Numbered from the stretch's first letter, positions 1-10,903 are shown. The stretch: DNA of 64,000 nt from Terfezia claveryi (GCA_015179025.1 WHUX01000006.1:248001-312000), one strand, 5' to 3'. Notes: a model not told the origin generated them from the sequence alone. Numbers and translations are program-made.

Positions 1-4
1 TGAG

Positions 5-511
5 ATGAGCTACGGGCCGAACCCCGCGTCATTAACTCTCCTAGAAGCTCTCCAGCGATTCCCAGCACGCTCGAAGGTGCGTTTCTTGGGCTGGTAAGGA
101 CAATATCATCTTGGAGGAAAATATGCCTTCAGCTCACGGAGTGGTTGTTTCAGTATAATATCCTACCATTCTCCTTCTGCAACTCTCACGGTTTCTCACA
201 AATCTCTCTACCCATCTTCTTGCCAACCTAAGACTCAAGAAGCGAAAGTAGATATATCAAACCTTGTTCGCACGCTCTCTACAGACGTTCTACAAAATGG
301 AGAATGGATTAACATCATAGGATACACCGTCAAGGCTGGAATGAGTGGTACAGAAAATACACAAGGCGGCGTAGAAGTGGTATATATTGATGCTGTGCAG
401 ATATGGTCTGCTGGTGCAATTGATTTGGGAGGATATGAACGCTCACTGAGGGAAAAGCTGGAAGTTGATCAACGGTCTGTAAATATGATAGGAACATCAA
501 CGAGGGCGTGA
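5..511 (+). CDS. TEN1: CST complex subunit Ten1 (telomere capping)
   Basis: Two exons, 5-93 and 154-511, joined across a 60-nt GT-AG intron (gtaagg...ttgtttcag), give 148 aa. The first exon starts MSYGPNPASLTLLEAL and runs into KVRFLG, and the join restores RFLGC. The second exon carries ATLTVSH, KVDISNLV, GEWINIIGYTV and VQIWSAGAIDLGGYE. This order of beta-strand blocks is what I know of fungal Ten1, a small single OB-fold protein that pairs with Stn1 on the telomeric single strand. Length is normal for the family. The ATG lies 5 nt from the window edge, so an upstream exon cannot be formally excluded, but the N-terminus matches the usual family start. It converges on the oxygenase gene, with 117 nt between stops. 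Function is by family resemblance. Confidence 0.85.
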
Positions 512-628
512 ATCGGATTTGTGATGGAAGAAGGTCATTTTGATGGACATATCTACGGCAGGAGGATTCCAGTATAACCTACAACCCCGAAAGGCATATG
601 TTAATGGGCATCGACACTCGCCTGAAAT

Positions 629-1549
629 CTACCCTCTCACTACCAGATCGGTTCTCAGAACCCACTTCTCGCCTTCTGTTACCATCGCCCCCTCATGCAA
701 CAAGCAGTCCCTACCATGCTTATGCAATAGGGCCATTCCTTTCTCAAGCTCGACTTTGATGACTTCAGTACCACCACTCCCTTTCTTGCCAGGCTGCTTC
801 GGAAGTTCATGATAGAAGATCGTCTCACCACCAGCCACTTCCGGTGGAGCAGTCAGATATAGCAGGAGGGTATACGTTGTATGACATTTGGTTTGTTTTT
901 GGCCCTGGGCAATTGGGAGCTGTAGGACATTCGACTCGTCATCTAAGATTAAAATGCATATGATCAGAGGGCGGGCTCTCCATGTAATAATCTTATTCTT
1001 TCTTGTAAGCACTGCTGAAAGCAAGCACTCACAATGTTTGTCAAAAAATTGTCCTTTTCCATATCTATAAATTCTGATATTTGGGCTGAGCCCTACTACT
1101 TCCCCACCCCAGCGTTGTTTCATGGCTATTTTATTGGCAACCTTGCCGTCTGGTGACCTTTCACCATCTTTTTCAAATTCAATACCAACTCCAGTAATGA
1201 GCTCCGCTAGACCCGTCCCTACCCATAGCTCTTTTGCAAGATCAGGATCGTCGATTTGAAACCTGTCATTCACCCTCACAGCTTCTCCCCTCTTTGGCCT
1301 TGATGGAGTAGTGGCGAGGGGAAGAGTACAGAGAAAACGGGTATATGTATTGCATAGCGAGGCTGGGAAAAAACTGGGGATCAGATATATCTGGTCTGGC
1401 AGTAGAGTGTCGAGAGTGAGGTGCGTAGACCGAATTAATGGTGGGGGAAGGGAAAGTGGGGGCCAGGAAATATGTTGCACTGGTGAAGCGGTGGGATTGG
1501 GGTTTGAAGATGCAGCCGCGGAGAGGCTCTTCTTATACTTTAAAGGCAT
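629..1549 (-). CDS. 2-oxoglutarate/Fe(II) oxygenase, prolyl-4-hydroxylase-like
   Basis: Exons 1549-1033 and 942-629 give 276 aa. The 90-nt intron (gtgagt...cttag, 943-1032) is stop-free and a multiple of three, so the unspliced frame also stays open. The splice is supported because it rebuilds the iron-binding H-x-D as HYD in GQFFDKHYDESNVLQL. The distal histidine lies in LLHEG and the 2OG-binding arginine in KWVLRTDL. TLLLYLTAPP and GGETIFY are the usual core beta strands of this family (P4Hc / 2OG-FeII_Oxy_3). Such proteins hydroxylate a protein or small-molecule substrate using Fe(II), O2 and 2-oxoglutarate; the substrate here is unknown. No signal peptide is apparent. The start is the first ATG, MPLKYKKS. 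It is divergent from SNF7, with 391 nt between starts. Confidence 0.8.
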   Translation of the reverse strand: MPLKYKKSLSAAASSNPNPTASPVQHISWPPLSLPPPLIRSTHLTLDTLLPDQIYLIPSFFPASLCNTYTRFLCTLPLATTPSRPKRGEAVRVNDRFQIDDPDLAKELWVGTGLAELITGVGIEFEKDGERSPDGKVANKIAMKQRWGGEVVGLSPNIRIYRYGKGQFFDKHCECLLSAVLTRKNKIITWRARPLIICILILDDESNVLQLPIAQGQKQTKCHTTYTLLLYLTAPPEVAGGETIFYHELPKQPGKKGSGGTEVIKVELEKGMALLHKHGRDCLLHEGAMVTEGEKWVLRTDLVVRG

Positions 1550-1940
1550 TTTTGCGGTCCATATGCCTCTAGAGATTTTGTCGTGCCATCACATGCGCCC
1601 ACAACAGTAGCCCATGCCTAGAACTTCGCATGACTGCTCTGCTTGCGTATCACTCATCCCTCAGCCCCTCGTCCATGTCGTAAGTCTAACTTGTACCTCC
1701 ATCAAAGCTTATCTTGTATCTTATTGTTGCTCATCTCCACCGTAAATCATCCATCTACTCATCACAAGCCACGATCATCCCGCTCAGTCACCCTCGTTGT
1801 TGAAGGCAGTTTAGGTACTCCAGGATAGAATATTGCGAACATTTACCCGGCTGTCCTTTTTTAACCATATTCACAACCAAATCCCCCACGCTTTTGAAAT
1901 CAACCACATCATCCATCCTCCAAATTCAGTCAGAAACAAC
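1550..1940. promoter_or_regulatory. shared divergent promoter region (oxygenase / SNF7)
   Basis: These 391 nt between two divergent start codons must hold both promoters. The SNF7-proximal half is pyrimidine- and CA-rich (1660-1790, 1850-1935), as in many fungal 5' leaders. I see no clear TATA box or named operator. Confidence 0.4.
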
Positions 1941-2803
1941 ATGTGGGGCTGGTTTGGTGGCGGCGCTGCCGCGAAGAAAAATGCTCCAAAGAACGCTATC
2001 ATCAACTTACGGGAGCAACTAGACATGTTGACGAAGCGGGAGAGGCATCTAGAGCAGCAGATTGCCGACCAGGATGCGATAGCCAGGAAGAATGTTAGCA
2101 CAAACAAAAATCGTAGGCCTCTTCATCTGCTACTACTACTCGACGGCCAAGAAACATTTCACTTACAGGCTCCTAGTTGCCCGGGTCGCTCTCAAACGGA
2201 AGAAGCTCAACGAGCAGTCGCTCACAACAACACAAGCTCAGATCACCACCTTAGAACAACAAATCCACAGCATAGAATCTGCAACACTAAATTACGAGAC
2301 CTTGCGGGTGATGAAGGATGCAGGACAGGCTATGAGGACGATACATGGTGGAATGGATATCGACAAGGTTGAGGAGGCAATGTACGCCATCCTATTTCTG
2401 GTCACTCCCTCCACAAATTCCTGTTACCTTGCTCACTTTCCCTGGGGATAATGTAGGGAAGAAATCCGCGAGAGCGCTGCTATATCCCGCGAAATGGGCG
2501 AAGCTATCACCCGTGTATCTCTCGGCAATGAAATCGACGAGGACGAACTCCTCAAGGAGCTCGAAGATATGGAGCAGGAGCAGCTTGATAATACAATGGT
2601 TGGCGCGCCAGTTGCACCTGTTACTCGAGTTGGAAATGGGCCAGGTGAGCATTTTGAGCATTTTAAACTTCTGGGATTTGGCGTTGGATGCTGACGAAGA
2701 TTTGCTTCCAGAAAAGGGCAAAGCCCCGGCGCATGCGGCGAAAGAGGAGGAAGACGAGGAGGAAGAACTCCGAAAACTACAGGCCGAGATGATGATGGGG
2801 TAG
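1941..2803 (+). CDS. SNF7: ESCRT-III subunit Snf7/Vps32
   Basis: Four exons (1941-2112, 2177-2381, 2457-2644, 2712-2803) give 218 aa, the normal Snf7 length. The start MWGWFGGG is typical of fungal Snf7. Basic helix 1 (AIINLREQLDMLTKRERHLE) is followed by NKNLARVALKRKKL after the first splice, the long helix with LRVMKDAGQAMRTIHGGMDIDKVEEAM, then EEIRESAAISREMGEAIT and an acidic C-terminal region ending LRKLQAEMMMG, which is probably the autoinhibitory and MIM-type tail. Introns are 64, 75 and 67 nt, all GT-AG, and each join restores family sequence. Snf7 polymerises on endosomal membranes to drive multivesicular-body budding. In filamentous fungi it also scaffolds PalA/Rim20 in alkaline-pH signalling. 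No irregularity was seen. Confidence 0.92.
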
Positions 2804-4960
2804 AGACGAATTACATACTTCGCCACTCGCTCATGACTTTTTCTGGGTTGATTGGAGAGTACGGTAGAGACACCATGGGTATTTTTTTTTGCCTTGAGAT
2901 AGACCTATCACCACAGCCGAGTATGCATGTTGGGGGTAAACGTACGAACTAGCATCGAGCGGTGGAGGGGACCCCATCAACCTACGTTTTGCAGTTCACG
3001 TTGTGGCATACCTATCAAGACGAGGTAGGGTGCTCCCTCCTTCATCAGCGGAACCAAGTTTGCGAGTTGAGTTTCTTTTCTACTCTTCTACTCTTGTGTT
3101 TGATGGTGGTTTTGCTTTGTTCCAGGAGCTTTGTGTTTTAAGTGACAACAACCGGTGTTTTCTGCTTTATTGTCTTCCCTACTACTTACTTTGTGTGTGT
3201 TCTGTTATAATATCATATTACTCATAACCCCATGTCGAGATTTTCTTTTTTTATATTTGTATGTGCGCTTGCATATGAATATATTGAGATGCATTATGGA
3301 AGTTATTCCATTTCAATTCTGAGACCTTTCAGCTTTTCTAGTTTCGTGCTCTTCTTCAGGAGATGAATTCTAGGCTACCAACCTAAGGCATTGATACTTC
3401 TATGGTATGATTTCAAGTTTCGGAATTGTGTCCTGGTTCCCTAAATCTGTGTGTTCCTTGCTTTTCTCTCCTTGGTTTATCTCACACTTCCGCCCCCTTT
3501 GCTGTTGATCTGTCACATCTTATTGGTATTGACTCTCCAGTACTTCCAGCCGTATTAGGGCCGTTACAACAAACTATCAGAGGTGCTTTTGTATGGAAAA
3601 GTCTTCCGCCGCTCATGATCTTATTCCTGCTGCCTGCCTTAGATACATAGGTTTCCCATGAGCAGTTCTTGCTTAATATTTTATACGTATACTTGATCCT
3701 TATTTACATATACTGGGATTGGTTTTGAATCTCCTTTCCTGTGGCCAGTTTCCTGCATATGCTTAGAGAAAGTTACATGCTATACCACATGGCTGCATTC
3801 GTTAAACATGCATAGGCTAGCTTAGTCAGGGTTTCCAGTAGCGTGGCTTTAAAGGTCCTATTATGTTAGGTAGTGAAGCCAGACTACATGTACCGAGGGG
3901 CTAGTGCAAGCCAGACTAGACTACATGTTAGGATGAGTTTAGCTTAGCTTAAGAGGACTTAGAGAATATAAGAAGCTGGAAATTTAGGGTAAACAGGGGA
4001 ATTGCTGGACTAAAACCCACTGAGTTGGATTGTAGGTCCCCTCTAGTACCCTCATTCCTTTTTCCGTAAATTCTTGAATAGGAGTCTCTATGGAGCTTGT
4101 CATTATATCTTACCCGGTAGCAGAAACTGAATGGCATAGTTTATCATAAGGTGTACGAAATTCCCCCCCCCCGGTTCAAACTGTTACGTTGACGTCTAAA
4201 CTAGTGTTACCCTGAACTGATGTTTCTTAATGCCGCTTTAGCTAGAGAAATCCTCACACATGGGCTACCATTTACTGCCGTGAGAACTTGGAGAGCAAGG
4301 TTATGAGCCCGGTGTGCATGGAGCACAAGTTCGATTCCCTGAGAGAGCGCTGGGACAAATGGAAGGGTATTATGGATACTTACAGTAATATGAACCCCAG
4401 CTGCAGTTTGTTGTGAAAGTTTATTGGCCCTGAGGTGTTTACCAGGAGCAGTAATTGTTGATTTGATCCCGGTGTGCGGTTTGGGGGGAAGTGTGAGTGT
4501 ACAATATACTATCGGTGTTTGGGCAAACCTAGCACCCAGTGATCACCTTTTGTCCTAGCAGTTACACTCTCGGTGGGTTGTGGAGGGTAATATATACTTC
4601 CACGGCTTTCAGTCTGGTTATAATTTCAGCTTGTAATGTAAGCGCAATAGGGTTGGCAGGAGCAAAAGATATGGTTCAGGTGGGACTTGAACCCAGACCA
4701 CCCAGCTCATGCCGTAACGCCAGACACACTAGTTCTATTTAGTGGCTCTCATAGAAATTTCTATTAGACCATTCTTTGAATGACTGTAAGAAAGCAAGGA
4801 TTTGAAGTGAGTGGAAAATGTGCCAGCTCCTTCAGGGTAACTGCAGCCAGCCTCGATCTTATCTTATCGGCCCTGTCCCAAATCTTGGCACACAGGTTGA
4901 TGTTCGGGAATCCAACACCCATCTCCCGGCCCTCAACCCTCAGCTCAATCATACAACACA
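2804..4960. other. spacer between SNF7 and mL58; no gene seen
   Basis: T-rich sequence up to about 3240 is probably the SNF7 3' UTR. The rest holds short AT-rich stretches, an imperfect direct repeat around gccagactacatgt (about 3890-3925), a run of ten C at 4163-4172, copy A of the dispersed repeat (4340-4571), RNA-polymerase-III-like B-box sequences near 4328-4340 (+) and 4682-4696 (-), and copies of the TTCAGGGTAA motif at 4207-4216 (inverted) and 4831-4840. No ORF has protein-like composition. Confidence 0.6.
4340..4571 (+). repeat. dispersed repeat, copy A
   Basis: About 232 nt matching 42457-42671 in the same orientation, from tgagagagcgctg through to gttacactct, roughly 85 percent identical by eye with one internal indel. 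Shared blocks include gaaccccagctgcagtttg, gtgcggtttggggggaag and acctagcacccagtgatcac. Copy A is preceded by a B-box-like gttcgattccct (4329-4340) that copy B lacks. A SINE or other non-autonomous element is the likely class. I see no coding capacity and no clear target-site duplication. Confidence 0.75.
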
Positions 4961-5626
4961 ATGACAACCACCCACCGCCTCTTCCCCCCCACTCTCCGGT
5001 GGTTCACAACCAACCCCACCATAACTCCCCCAAAACAATTCCTCCGCTATGAATCCTCCGCCCGCCGACTCACCAAACGCCTCCGCCTCCAACCCGATTC
5101 GACCTTCCTCCCCCTTCCCTCTAACTCCATCCCCACCTCCCAGTCTCCCCACGCCTTCGCCCGCCTCGCAGCCTCTACCCCCCGTACATCAACAATATTC
5201 TACAACCCGCCCGCGTCTATGCCCTCCGTCTATGCCACCCCTTCGATCTTCCTCCCGCCGAACGATCCCCGGAAAAACCTCCCTACAACTTTATACACCG
5301 CGTCTACCGAATCAAACACGAACAACCTTCCACCACCCCTCAGACCACCAAAGGCAAAGAAATACAATCTCACACAGAAGGAAATTAGCGAGATCCGCGA
5401 GTTAAGACAGGCTGACCCGGTGGCCAACTCGAGGACAGCATTGGCACAGAGGTACGGCGCAAGTCGGTTCTTTGTGGGGATGGTGGCGGAGGCGGGGCAG
5501 AAGCATAAGGCGGTCATGGCGGAAGAACAGGAGAAGGTTAAGCAGTCTTGGGGGCGGAAGAGGACCGAAGCGAGGATCGACAGGAAGAAGAGAAGGGCGG
5601 GATGGGGGGGTGCTGATGGGAATTAG
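4961..5626 (+). CDS. mitochondrial large-subunit ribosomal protein mL58 (MRPL20 family)
   Basis: Single-exon ORF of 221 aa. The first about 40 residues are rich in R, S and T with few acidic residues (MTTTHRLFPPTLRWFTTNP), as expected for a mitochondrial presequence. The conserved C-terminal half reads KKYNLTQKEISEIRELRQ, then a turn and RTALAQRYGASRFFVGMVA, a helix-turn-helix-like signature I associate with the fungal MRP-L20/mL58 family, and ends in a basic tail. It is a structural component of the mitoribosomal large subunit. The central part (residues 40-120) is proline- and threonine-rich and looks poorly conserved. It converges on the CDK10-like kinase with 197 nt between stops. Confidence 0.8.
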   Translation: MTTTHRLFPPTLRWFTTNPTITPPKQFLRYESSARRLTKRLRLQPDSTFLPLPSNSIPTSQSPHAFARLAASTPRTSTIFYNPPASMPSVYATPSIFLPPNDPRKNLPTTLYTASTESNTNNLPPPLRPPKAKKYNLTQKEISEIRELRQADPVANSRTALAQRYGASRFFVGMVAEAGQKHKAVMAEEQEKVKQSWGRKRTEARIDRKKRRAGWGGADGN

Positions 5627-5823
5627 ATGGACAGTGCGTGGATGCGATGTGCTGAAGCCGCCAAGGGTTCAAGTGGCTTTGTGGTAGGAGACTGTAGATT
5701 GCGTTCTTACCAATTGCATTTATACATTTGTAAATATAAGGTCCCTAGTCTGGCTATAAAAGTTTCGTTCATGCTTCCTAAAGGTCCGGAGTGTAACCTT
5801 TGAAGTCTAAACCCAAACCCACT

Positions 5824-7760
5824 TCAATGCCTCAACTTCTTCGCGGCTCTCCCCCCATGATCACCGTGTCTCCCCTTCCGCTCCACTTGCCCTTCCCCAA
5901 AATCAAACAAATAAGGTCCAACCCCACCCCTTCCTGCTTGCTCCGCTCCCCGCCTTGTGACCTTCTCCGCCATACTTGCAGCCGCCCCTCCTCCCTCAGC
6001 AACATCTCCATAATCCCTCTTTCCGCCTCCACCACGACCCTTGCCCTTCCCCGCTTCATCCCCTCCCCATCCACTCCTGCCTCCACCTCCATAATCGGTG
6101 TCCCCAGAAACACCAGCACTCAAGTCCTCATCGACTACCATCGCATCCATCATATCGCTTACGCCCTGTCCTCTTCTGAGCTCCGGGAAGGTCGGCATCA
6201 TAAGTGTATCTTTTGCCTTCGGCTCCTCAGACCTAAACCACCTATGGTCTAACGCTTTCTTTGCCGTAAGACGTCGCTCCGGATCCCACTGCAAAATATC
6301 CTTTAACAGGTTCACCGTCTCTACCGTGTGCCCCCAAAACCTCTTCTCCAGTGATATATTCCCATTCTTACTGTCACTACCACTATCCCTTTCCTCTGCT
6401 GGCTTCCTAAACAACACCTGTCCGGAAAACTTTGGCAAAAGCCGCATTTTGGGCCAAGTCTCGTCGGTGGGAGGGTTAAGAAACTTGACTATGAGGGAAA
6501 GTTGCTCGAGTTCGGTTTCACCGGGAAGCAGAGGCACAAGTACGAGCAGTTCACCGATGATGAGGCCACAGGACCACATGTCCGTGGATTTGGTGTAGCG
6601 AACGCAGCCGAGGAGGATTTCTGGAGGGCGGTACCAGACAGTGACTACATCTGGGGTGAGTGGGCGGTGGCTAAAATGGCGGGCCATACCGAAGTCAGCT
6701 GCGACGAGGGATGAGTAAGCTTAAATCTATAGACTTCTCTTGAAATCGTGAGGTAAAATGTCGTCTGGGAAAAACTACCAAGTTTCAGCTGGCCCTTACT
6801 ATTATACAGCAGGTTGGACATTTTGATATCTCTGTGGGGCTGATGTTAGCGATAATAGGAAAGAAGGGTGTATTGAAGGTATACCGATGTATGATATTAT
6901 TTCTGTGAATGTACTCCACTCCTTCCAGGAGCTGTTTCGTAAGATTCTTGACTGCACCAATCATTAGATTACTTTAAGCTTCATTCGCAGTATTCCAGCC
7001 GTCGGACCTACGTACCTTCACTCAGGGTAAACTTCACCCTCAAATCATCCAACAGATGTGCCATATCCTACTTATCCCGCGGGCCAGGCAGAACTCCCGG
7101 CGCCCGACCGGAAATCCACTCAGCCAGCCAATGATGCGCTTAAATCCCCTCAAACGCCCCTTCATCTCTTCCGCAGAGCCAACCTCTCTTTCCTAGCCCC
7201 CCATTCTTCAAGAAATTAGGGGTGTAAACCAACCTGCTCAGCATACTCCATAACCATATAAACATCCGCCATATCCTTTCCCACAGCCACATCCAGCACA
7301 CTTATAATGTTCGGATGCCTAATACTCCTCAGTAACGCAATCTCTCGGATGGATGTAATCGGCATGCCGTTGGAGCGATCCCTGTCCAAGAGCCGCATTT
7401 GCTTTAGAGCAACGACGGTATGGGGTGATGTAGTTGTGAGATCATGTGCACGATAGACCACGCCGTATGCTGCAGCACCGTTGATTTAGTAGTGACCTTA
7501 AGTTTAGGGTATGAGGTGACTTACTGCCTTCGCCGAGATGGTTGAGTTTCTTGTAGTCGTCTATAGAACGGCATTTTCCTGTAGTCGGGTGAATATGTTA
7601 GCACCCTTGGGAGGGAAAGAGAAGCCATGATCAGGGTTTGGCGGCGTCTCTGAGCAGGACTCCTACCAAGTAACCCGTTAGGGAGATCTAGGTCTAACGA
7701 TTCGCCTGTAATTGAAAGCCACCGTGGATACGTGTCGCTGTCCTCATGTCTATCTGCCAT
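5824..7760 (-). CDS. CDK10-like cyclin-dependent protein kinase
   Basis: Seven exons on the minus strand: 7760-7667, 7578-7525, 7469-7234, 7067-7016, 6951-6885, 6831-6779, 6698-5824; 476 aa. Every join restores kinase sequence: GKCRSIDDYKKLNHLGEG, GTYGVVYRA (P-loop), VALKQM (catalytic Lys), PITSIREIALL (PSTAIRE-type helix), VMEYAEQDMAHLL, NIIHRDIKMSNLL (HRD near residue 169), ADFGMARHF (DFG near 187) and VVTVWYRPPEILLG (activation segment). The CRS block just before the kinase core and the MPTFPE motif after it point to the CDK10 branch rather than CDK11. CDK10 needs a cyclin partner; the partner and substrates here are unknown. The last about 135 residues form a Gly/Arg-rich, low-complexity tail absent from the animal protein. 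The first ATG is 7760; no other start fits. Confidence 0.85.
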
Positions 7761-8461
7761 TACGGAATTTTTGAGCAAGGTATGTGTGAAGTTGAAAGAT
7801 GCAAAGGACCGATGTTGCAGACAGGTACCTTGCCTTATATTGATTTATGCAAGGATTCCAACGTCGCTTAAGCAAACATACCAAGCCACTTAGATAACGC
7901 CTCCGATAACGTCAGGAAACCTCAATGGTCATCTCGATCGAAGTGTAATTCAGTTCCGTCACGAAATTCCACAAAGACATTAGGATCCAATCATCGCCAG
8001 CAAGCAACTCCATTCTTCATACTTCTCATACCGGGACTATCCATACACACCATGTACATTGACAGACTGGACATGGAGGATCGCACTGAGCCTTACCCTG
8101 AGCGGGTCATATCACTATAGGCATTATTATCACAGTATCAGGGCCGAGAGACCCCCACCACGGCTTACTTGCTGGTCTCGATAATATACCTGAAAGATAA
8201 TACGAATGTATGGCCAATATAGATTTGCAGTACAACTACACTGAAACTCTTCAAAGGTATGGAAGTTTCTCGTGCAGCATGAGGAGAACAGAAGGTAAAT
8301 CACCCATCGTATCTCTTGCGATAGCGGGACGAGAAAAAACGACGTCCATTCCAAGCCTACGAGAGTCTGATCGACACTACCAAAGCCGCCCTTACACGGT
8401 GTCCCAAAAGGGAATTCATATATACGATATCTGTAGTAGTAAGTCAACTGGACCAGTTAGG

Positions 8462-8528
8462 TAGTCTGGTTGGCACAAGCTAGTTGGCACGACGGTTTTT
8501 TTGCGTACTGGCCGTGCCAACCAGACTA
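8462..8528. mobile_element. 67-bp inverted-repeat mini-element (TAGTCTGGTT family)
   Basis: Perfect 15-bp inverted arms: TAGTCTGGTTGGCAC at 8462-8476 and its complement GTGCCAACCAGACTA at 8514-8528, around a 37-nt centre that repeats part of the arm (tagttggcacgac). Reading the outer TA on both sides as a target duplication gives the layout of a Tc1/mariner-type miniature element. The same arm recurs singly elsewhere in the window. The transposon class is inference; the inverted repeat itself is seen directly. Confidence 0.55.
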
Positions 8529-8831
8529 GCGGGGACCCCCCACGGGTACGACACTACCCCACCACGTTGTTGCCCACTCTTGGTGCTGGACGAGTAATAT
8601 TTCACCCTGCCAAAGCCTATCATATAGCCAGGCTATTTTTTTCCAGAACGACATCCAAACCTTCCCTAACCCACGGTATATGCATACTCTGGGTGAAAAC
8701 CAAACCCGAACCCCTCAATTCACTTTCTCCCATGTCAAATCACTAGTTTAATGCTTCGACAAACGCATCAGCAATGATTGGTCTAAGGTAGTCAATCTGA
8801 ATTGCTGGCCATTCTTCCTTTGTTTGCAGTA

Positions 8832-9022
8832 ATGGAAGAGCTGTGCCATAAAAACCTAGTGGACTTTGTTTGGAACAAGTATCCTGCATTACCCTCAATC
8901 ATTAGTACTCCATTTTATAACAGAGTTTATGATCCTTCAACTTATCATAGAATAATCGCCAAATCTGGCGATGCCTCGTTGGTTGAGCTTGCTGTTGGCG
9001 AGCACTACCATCTAGTTACATA
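8832..9022 (+). pseudogene. coding-like fragment, unrecognised
   Basis: An ATG-initiated 63-codon stretch (begins MEELCHKNLVDFVWNKYP, ends VGEHYHLVT) has ordinary globular-protein composition. Right after its stop the next frame continues protein-like sequence (DVIEVLGHLAHRHRIHGK...) to about 9210. A cag just upstream (8827-8829) could be a 3' splice site. This looks like a piece of a decayed gene with a frameshift, but I recognise no family, and chance ORFs of this size occur. Confidence 0.25.
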
Positions 9023-9853
9023 GACGTTATCGAGGTACTTGGCCATCTGGCTCACCGCCACCGGATACACGGTAAACATTCTATATGTGTAGCTCGTGAT
9101 TTTGCCTGTAACTCATTACTCTATCCTTTCAGCACTTCTATCTACCAGAAACTCCAAACCTCAAACTTCTCCTCCACAATCTTCTATAGCTTCTTTGCCT
9201 GGTGATTGCTTAGGTATTGAATCTTGAAATTGCCTCTTTTAGCAACAATCTGTTCCGCCGTAAATATATTTCTCCATATGTTGCCATCGTGAGCTCCACC
9301 ACCAGTAACCTCCGCCTGGAAAGCAGCCTCTCCGGCATCGATATTCATAAGTTGAGACATCATCAATGTGTAATAAAGAAATGATGAACAGGTGATTGTT
9401 TCACCCAGGCCAGCAAAAGAAAAACTCAATTGCACTATGTAAACTTCTCTCCAAGATATACAACGACAGAGGATTGACATGACTCAAAACAGAGAAGGAT
9501 AAGCAAATACAAGCTCGGCCATGAGGCAATGACTCTAGCTTAAAGGATCGAAACCACACTGAGCCTTGTGGGCGCCATCTTGCTGCAGACGAAGACATTA
9601 GGTTCAATGGGGTTAAGTAGAGTAAGATTCGGTGATAATCCCCGAGAGACGGTTTCAGTCGCGTGCTTGCACCTAGTAGAAACAAGAAGTGGGCATATAT
9701 ATAGGAAAGTAGGGTCCGTCAGGCTACGCACCATCGGATGCCATTCCACATCAGATTGATATACACTCTACATTGCGGAAATGGCATTACTACCACTACA
9801 CCATAGGAATGTCATCATACATATATTACATTGAAACTGCTCTAGCAATAAAA

Positions 9854-10903
9854 TTACTCGTCGCCATTGTCTTCGTCCTCTGAATTGTCCTCTGAATCGT
9901 CGTTGCTATCTTCTTGTCTTCCTTATCCGCGTCCATATTCTCCCCGGAATCCTTCCCAACATCTCCCTCCCCGCTCTTCAAAATTTTCCTTGCTTCCCCC
10001 ACCATCCTATTTCTTGCCTCTTGACCTTGAAGGCCTGCAATATATGCCTTCAACGCAGCCTCATTCCCCTTTGTGCCTTCAATCTCAGTCACATCGAACG
10101 CGCTCCTCCAGATCACTTCTGTTTTGCCTTTTGGAACCCCCGTGTCTCTCGGCTTTTGTGATATTCTAGCATATTGCTTAAGGCGCTCTGTTTGGCATTC
10201 TCATCCTTTCCATTCTTCACTTTTTCCTTCCTATCCTTTTTCCTCTTTTCGCGTTTTTGTTTCTTAGCCGGGCTTCGAGGGATCTCCTCAGGACTAACCG
10301 AGCTTCTTCAGCAGCTTCGGATTCCTTGTACGCGGCGATGAAGGCATTATGTATTCGCTGGTGAGATTCACGATCTTCAGCCACTAATTTTACTGACATT
10401 TTGGGTTTTGTAGGTTTAGAAAGTGTGCTTTTGTTAGCAGTGACGTGCCGTTGGCTCTACTGGCATTGGAGTCGACCGTTTCCAGCGGAAATTTTGTTAG
10501 TATCCATCCTCTTTTCGGGAGATTTGAGAATTGTGTTTAGAGGGGAAGTAGGCGTTGTGGGGATTATAGCTACCTGGAGTATCATTTTTTTGCTGCAAAG
10601 AAGCACTGTCTCTAGCAACTTTGAATTGTGAATGACAATGGATTGTATTTTCTCCTTTAGTTGTTTGCCTTCTCTTCTTTCATGATGCTGATCTCCAGAA
10701 TTCTTCGCTTTCACCTTCCCACTTTTGTTCTTGTCTTTCTTGACTTTCACCGCTCCTCTTCCCTCTTCCTCCTCCTCCCTTCATGCCTGCTGCATCTGAC
10801 ACTCCTTCCCCGCTTCCGCTTCTTCGAATCATGCGTTTCCTTGGACTTCTCAGATGGCGACTTTACTGGTGCCGGCGAGGTAGAGTCCTTCGACAGAAAG
10901 CAT
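9854..10903 (-). pseudogene. WKF-domain (C7orf50-like) gene with several frame changes
   Basis: On the minus strand, family-like sequence runs through all three frames. An N-terminal Lys/Arg-rich part (SKKRKRGR..., then KVKKDKNKSGKVKAKN) is followed by SVKLVAEDRESHQRIHNAF, then KKQKREKRKKDRKEK, then RGFQKAKQ, VIWRSAFDVTEI, AALKAYIAGLQGQEARNR and an acidic tail ending SEDEDNGDE. F-x-K-x-K-Q, W and the AY-x-GLQG-x-AR block are the WKF-domain signature as I know it, a nuclear/nucleolar family of unclear function. Frame changes fall near 9911-9918, 10117-10121, 10293-10300, about 10440 and about 10750. At least the one inside the WKF motif leaves no room for an intron. Either a recent pseudogene or sequence indels; the start is not fixed. 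Confidence 0.55.

Larger units (their letters stand above)
7761..9853. other. spacer; one coding-like fragment and one short inverted repeat
   Basis: About 2.1 kb between the kinase start and the broken WKF gene. It contains the 67-nt inverted repeat at 8462-8528 and the coding-like fragment at 8832-9022. The rest shows no protein-like ORF, RNA gene or long repeat that I can support. Confidence 0.5.

Noticed and set aside
540..812. Plus-strand ORF opposite the oxygenase gene
   Set aside because: Antisense shadow of the supported oxygenase exon, with no domain content.
3985..4216. Possible MITE between TTTAGGGTAAA (about 3984) and GTTACCCTGAA (4206-4216)
   Set aside because: The ends match at only 9 of 11 positions and do not extend; not strong enough to list as an element.
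4677..4745. Possible tRNA on the minus strand (GGGTTCAAGTCCC B-box)
   Set aside because: The B-box is good, but acceptor and anticodon stems do not pair, so no functional tRNA; at most a tRNA-derived relic.
7016..7040. A further TTTACCCTGAG site counted at first with the recurrent motif
   Set aside because: It lies in a CDK10 exon and encodes KFTLSE, so it is coding sequence, not a spacer repeat.
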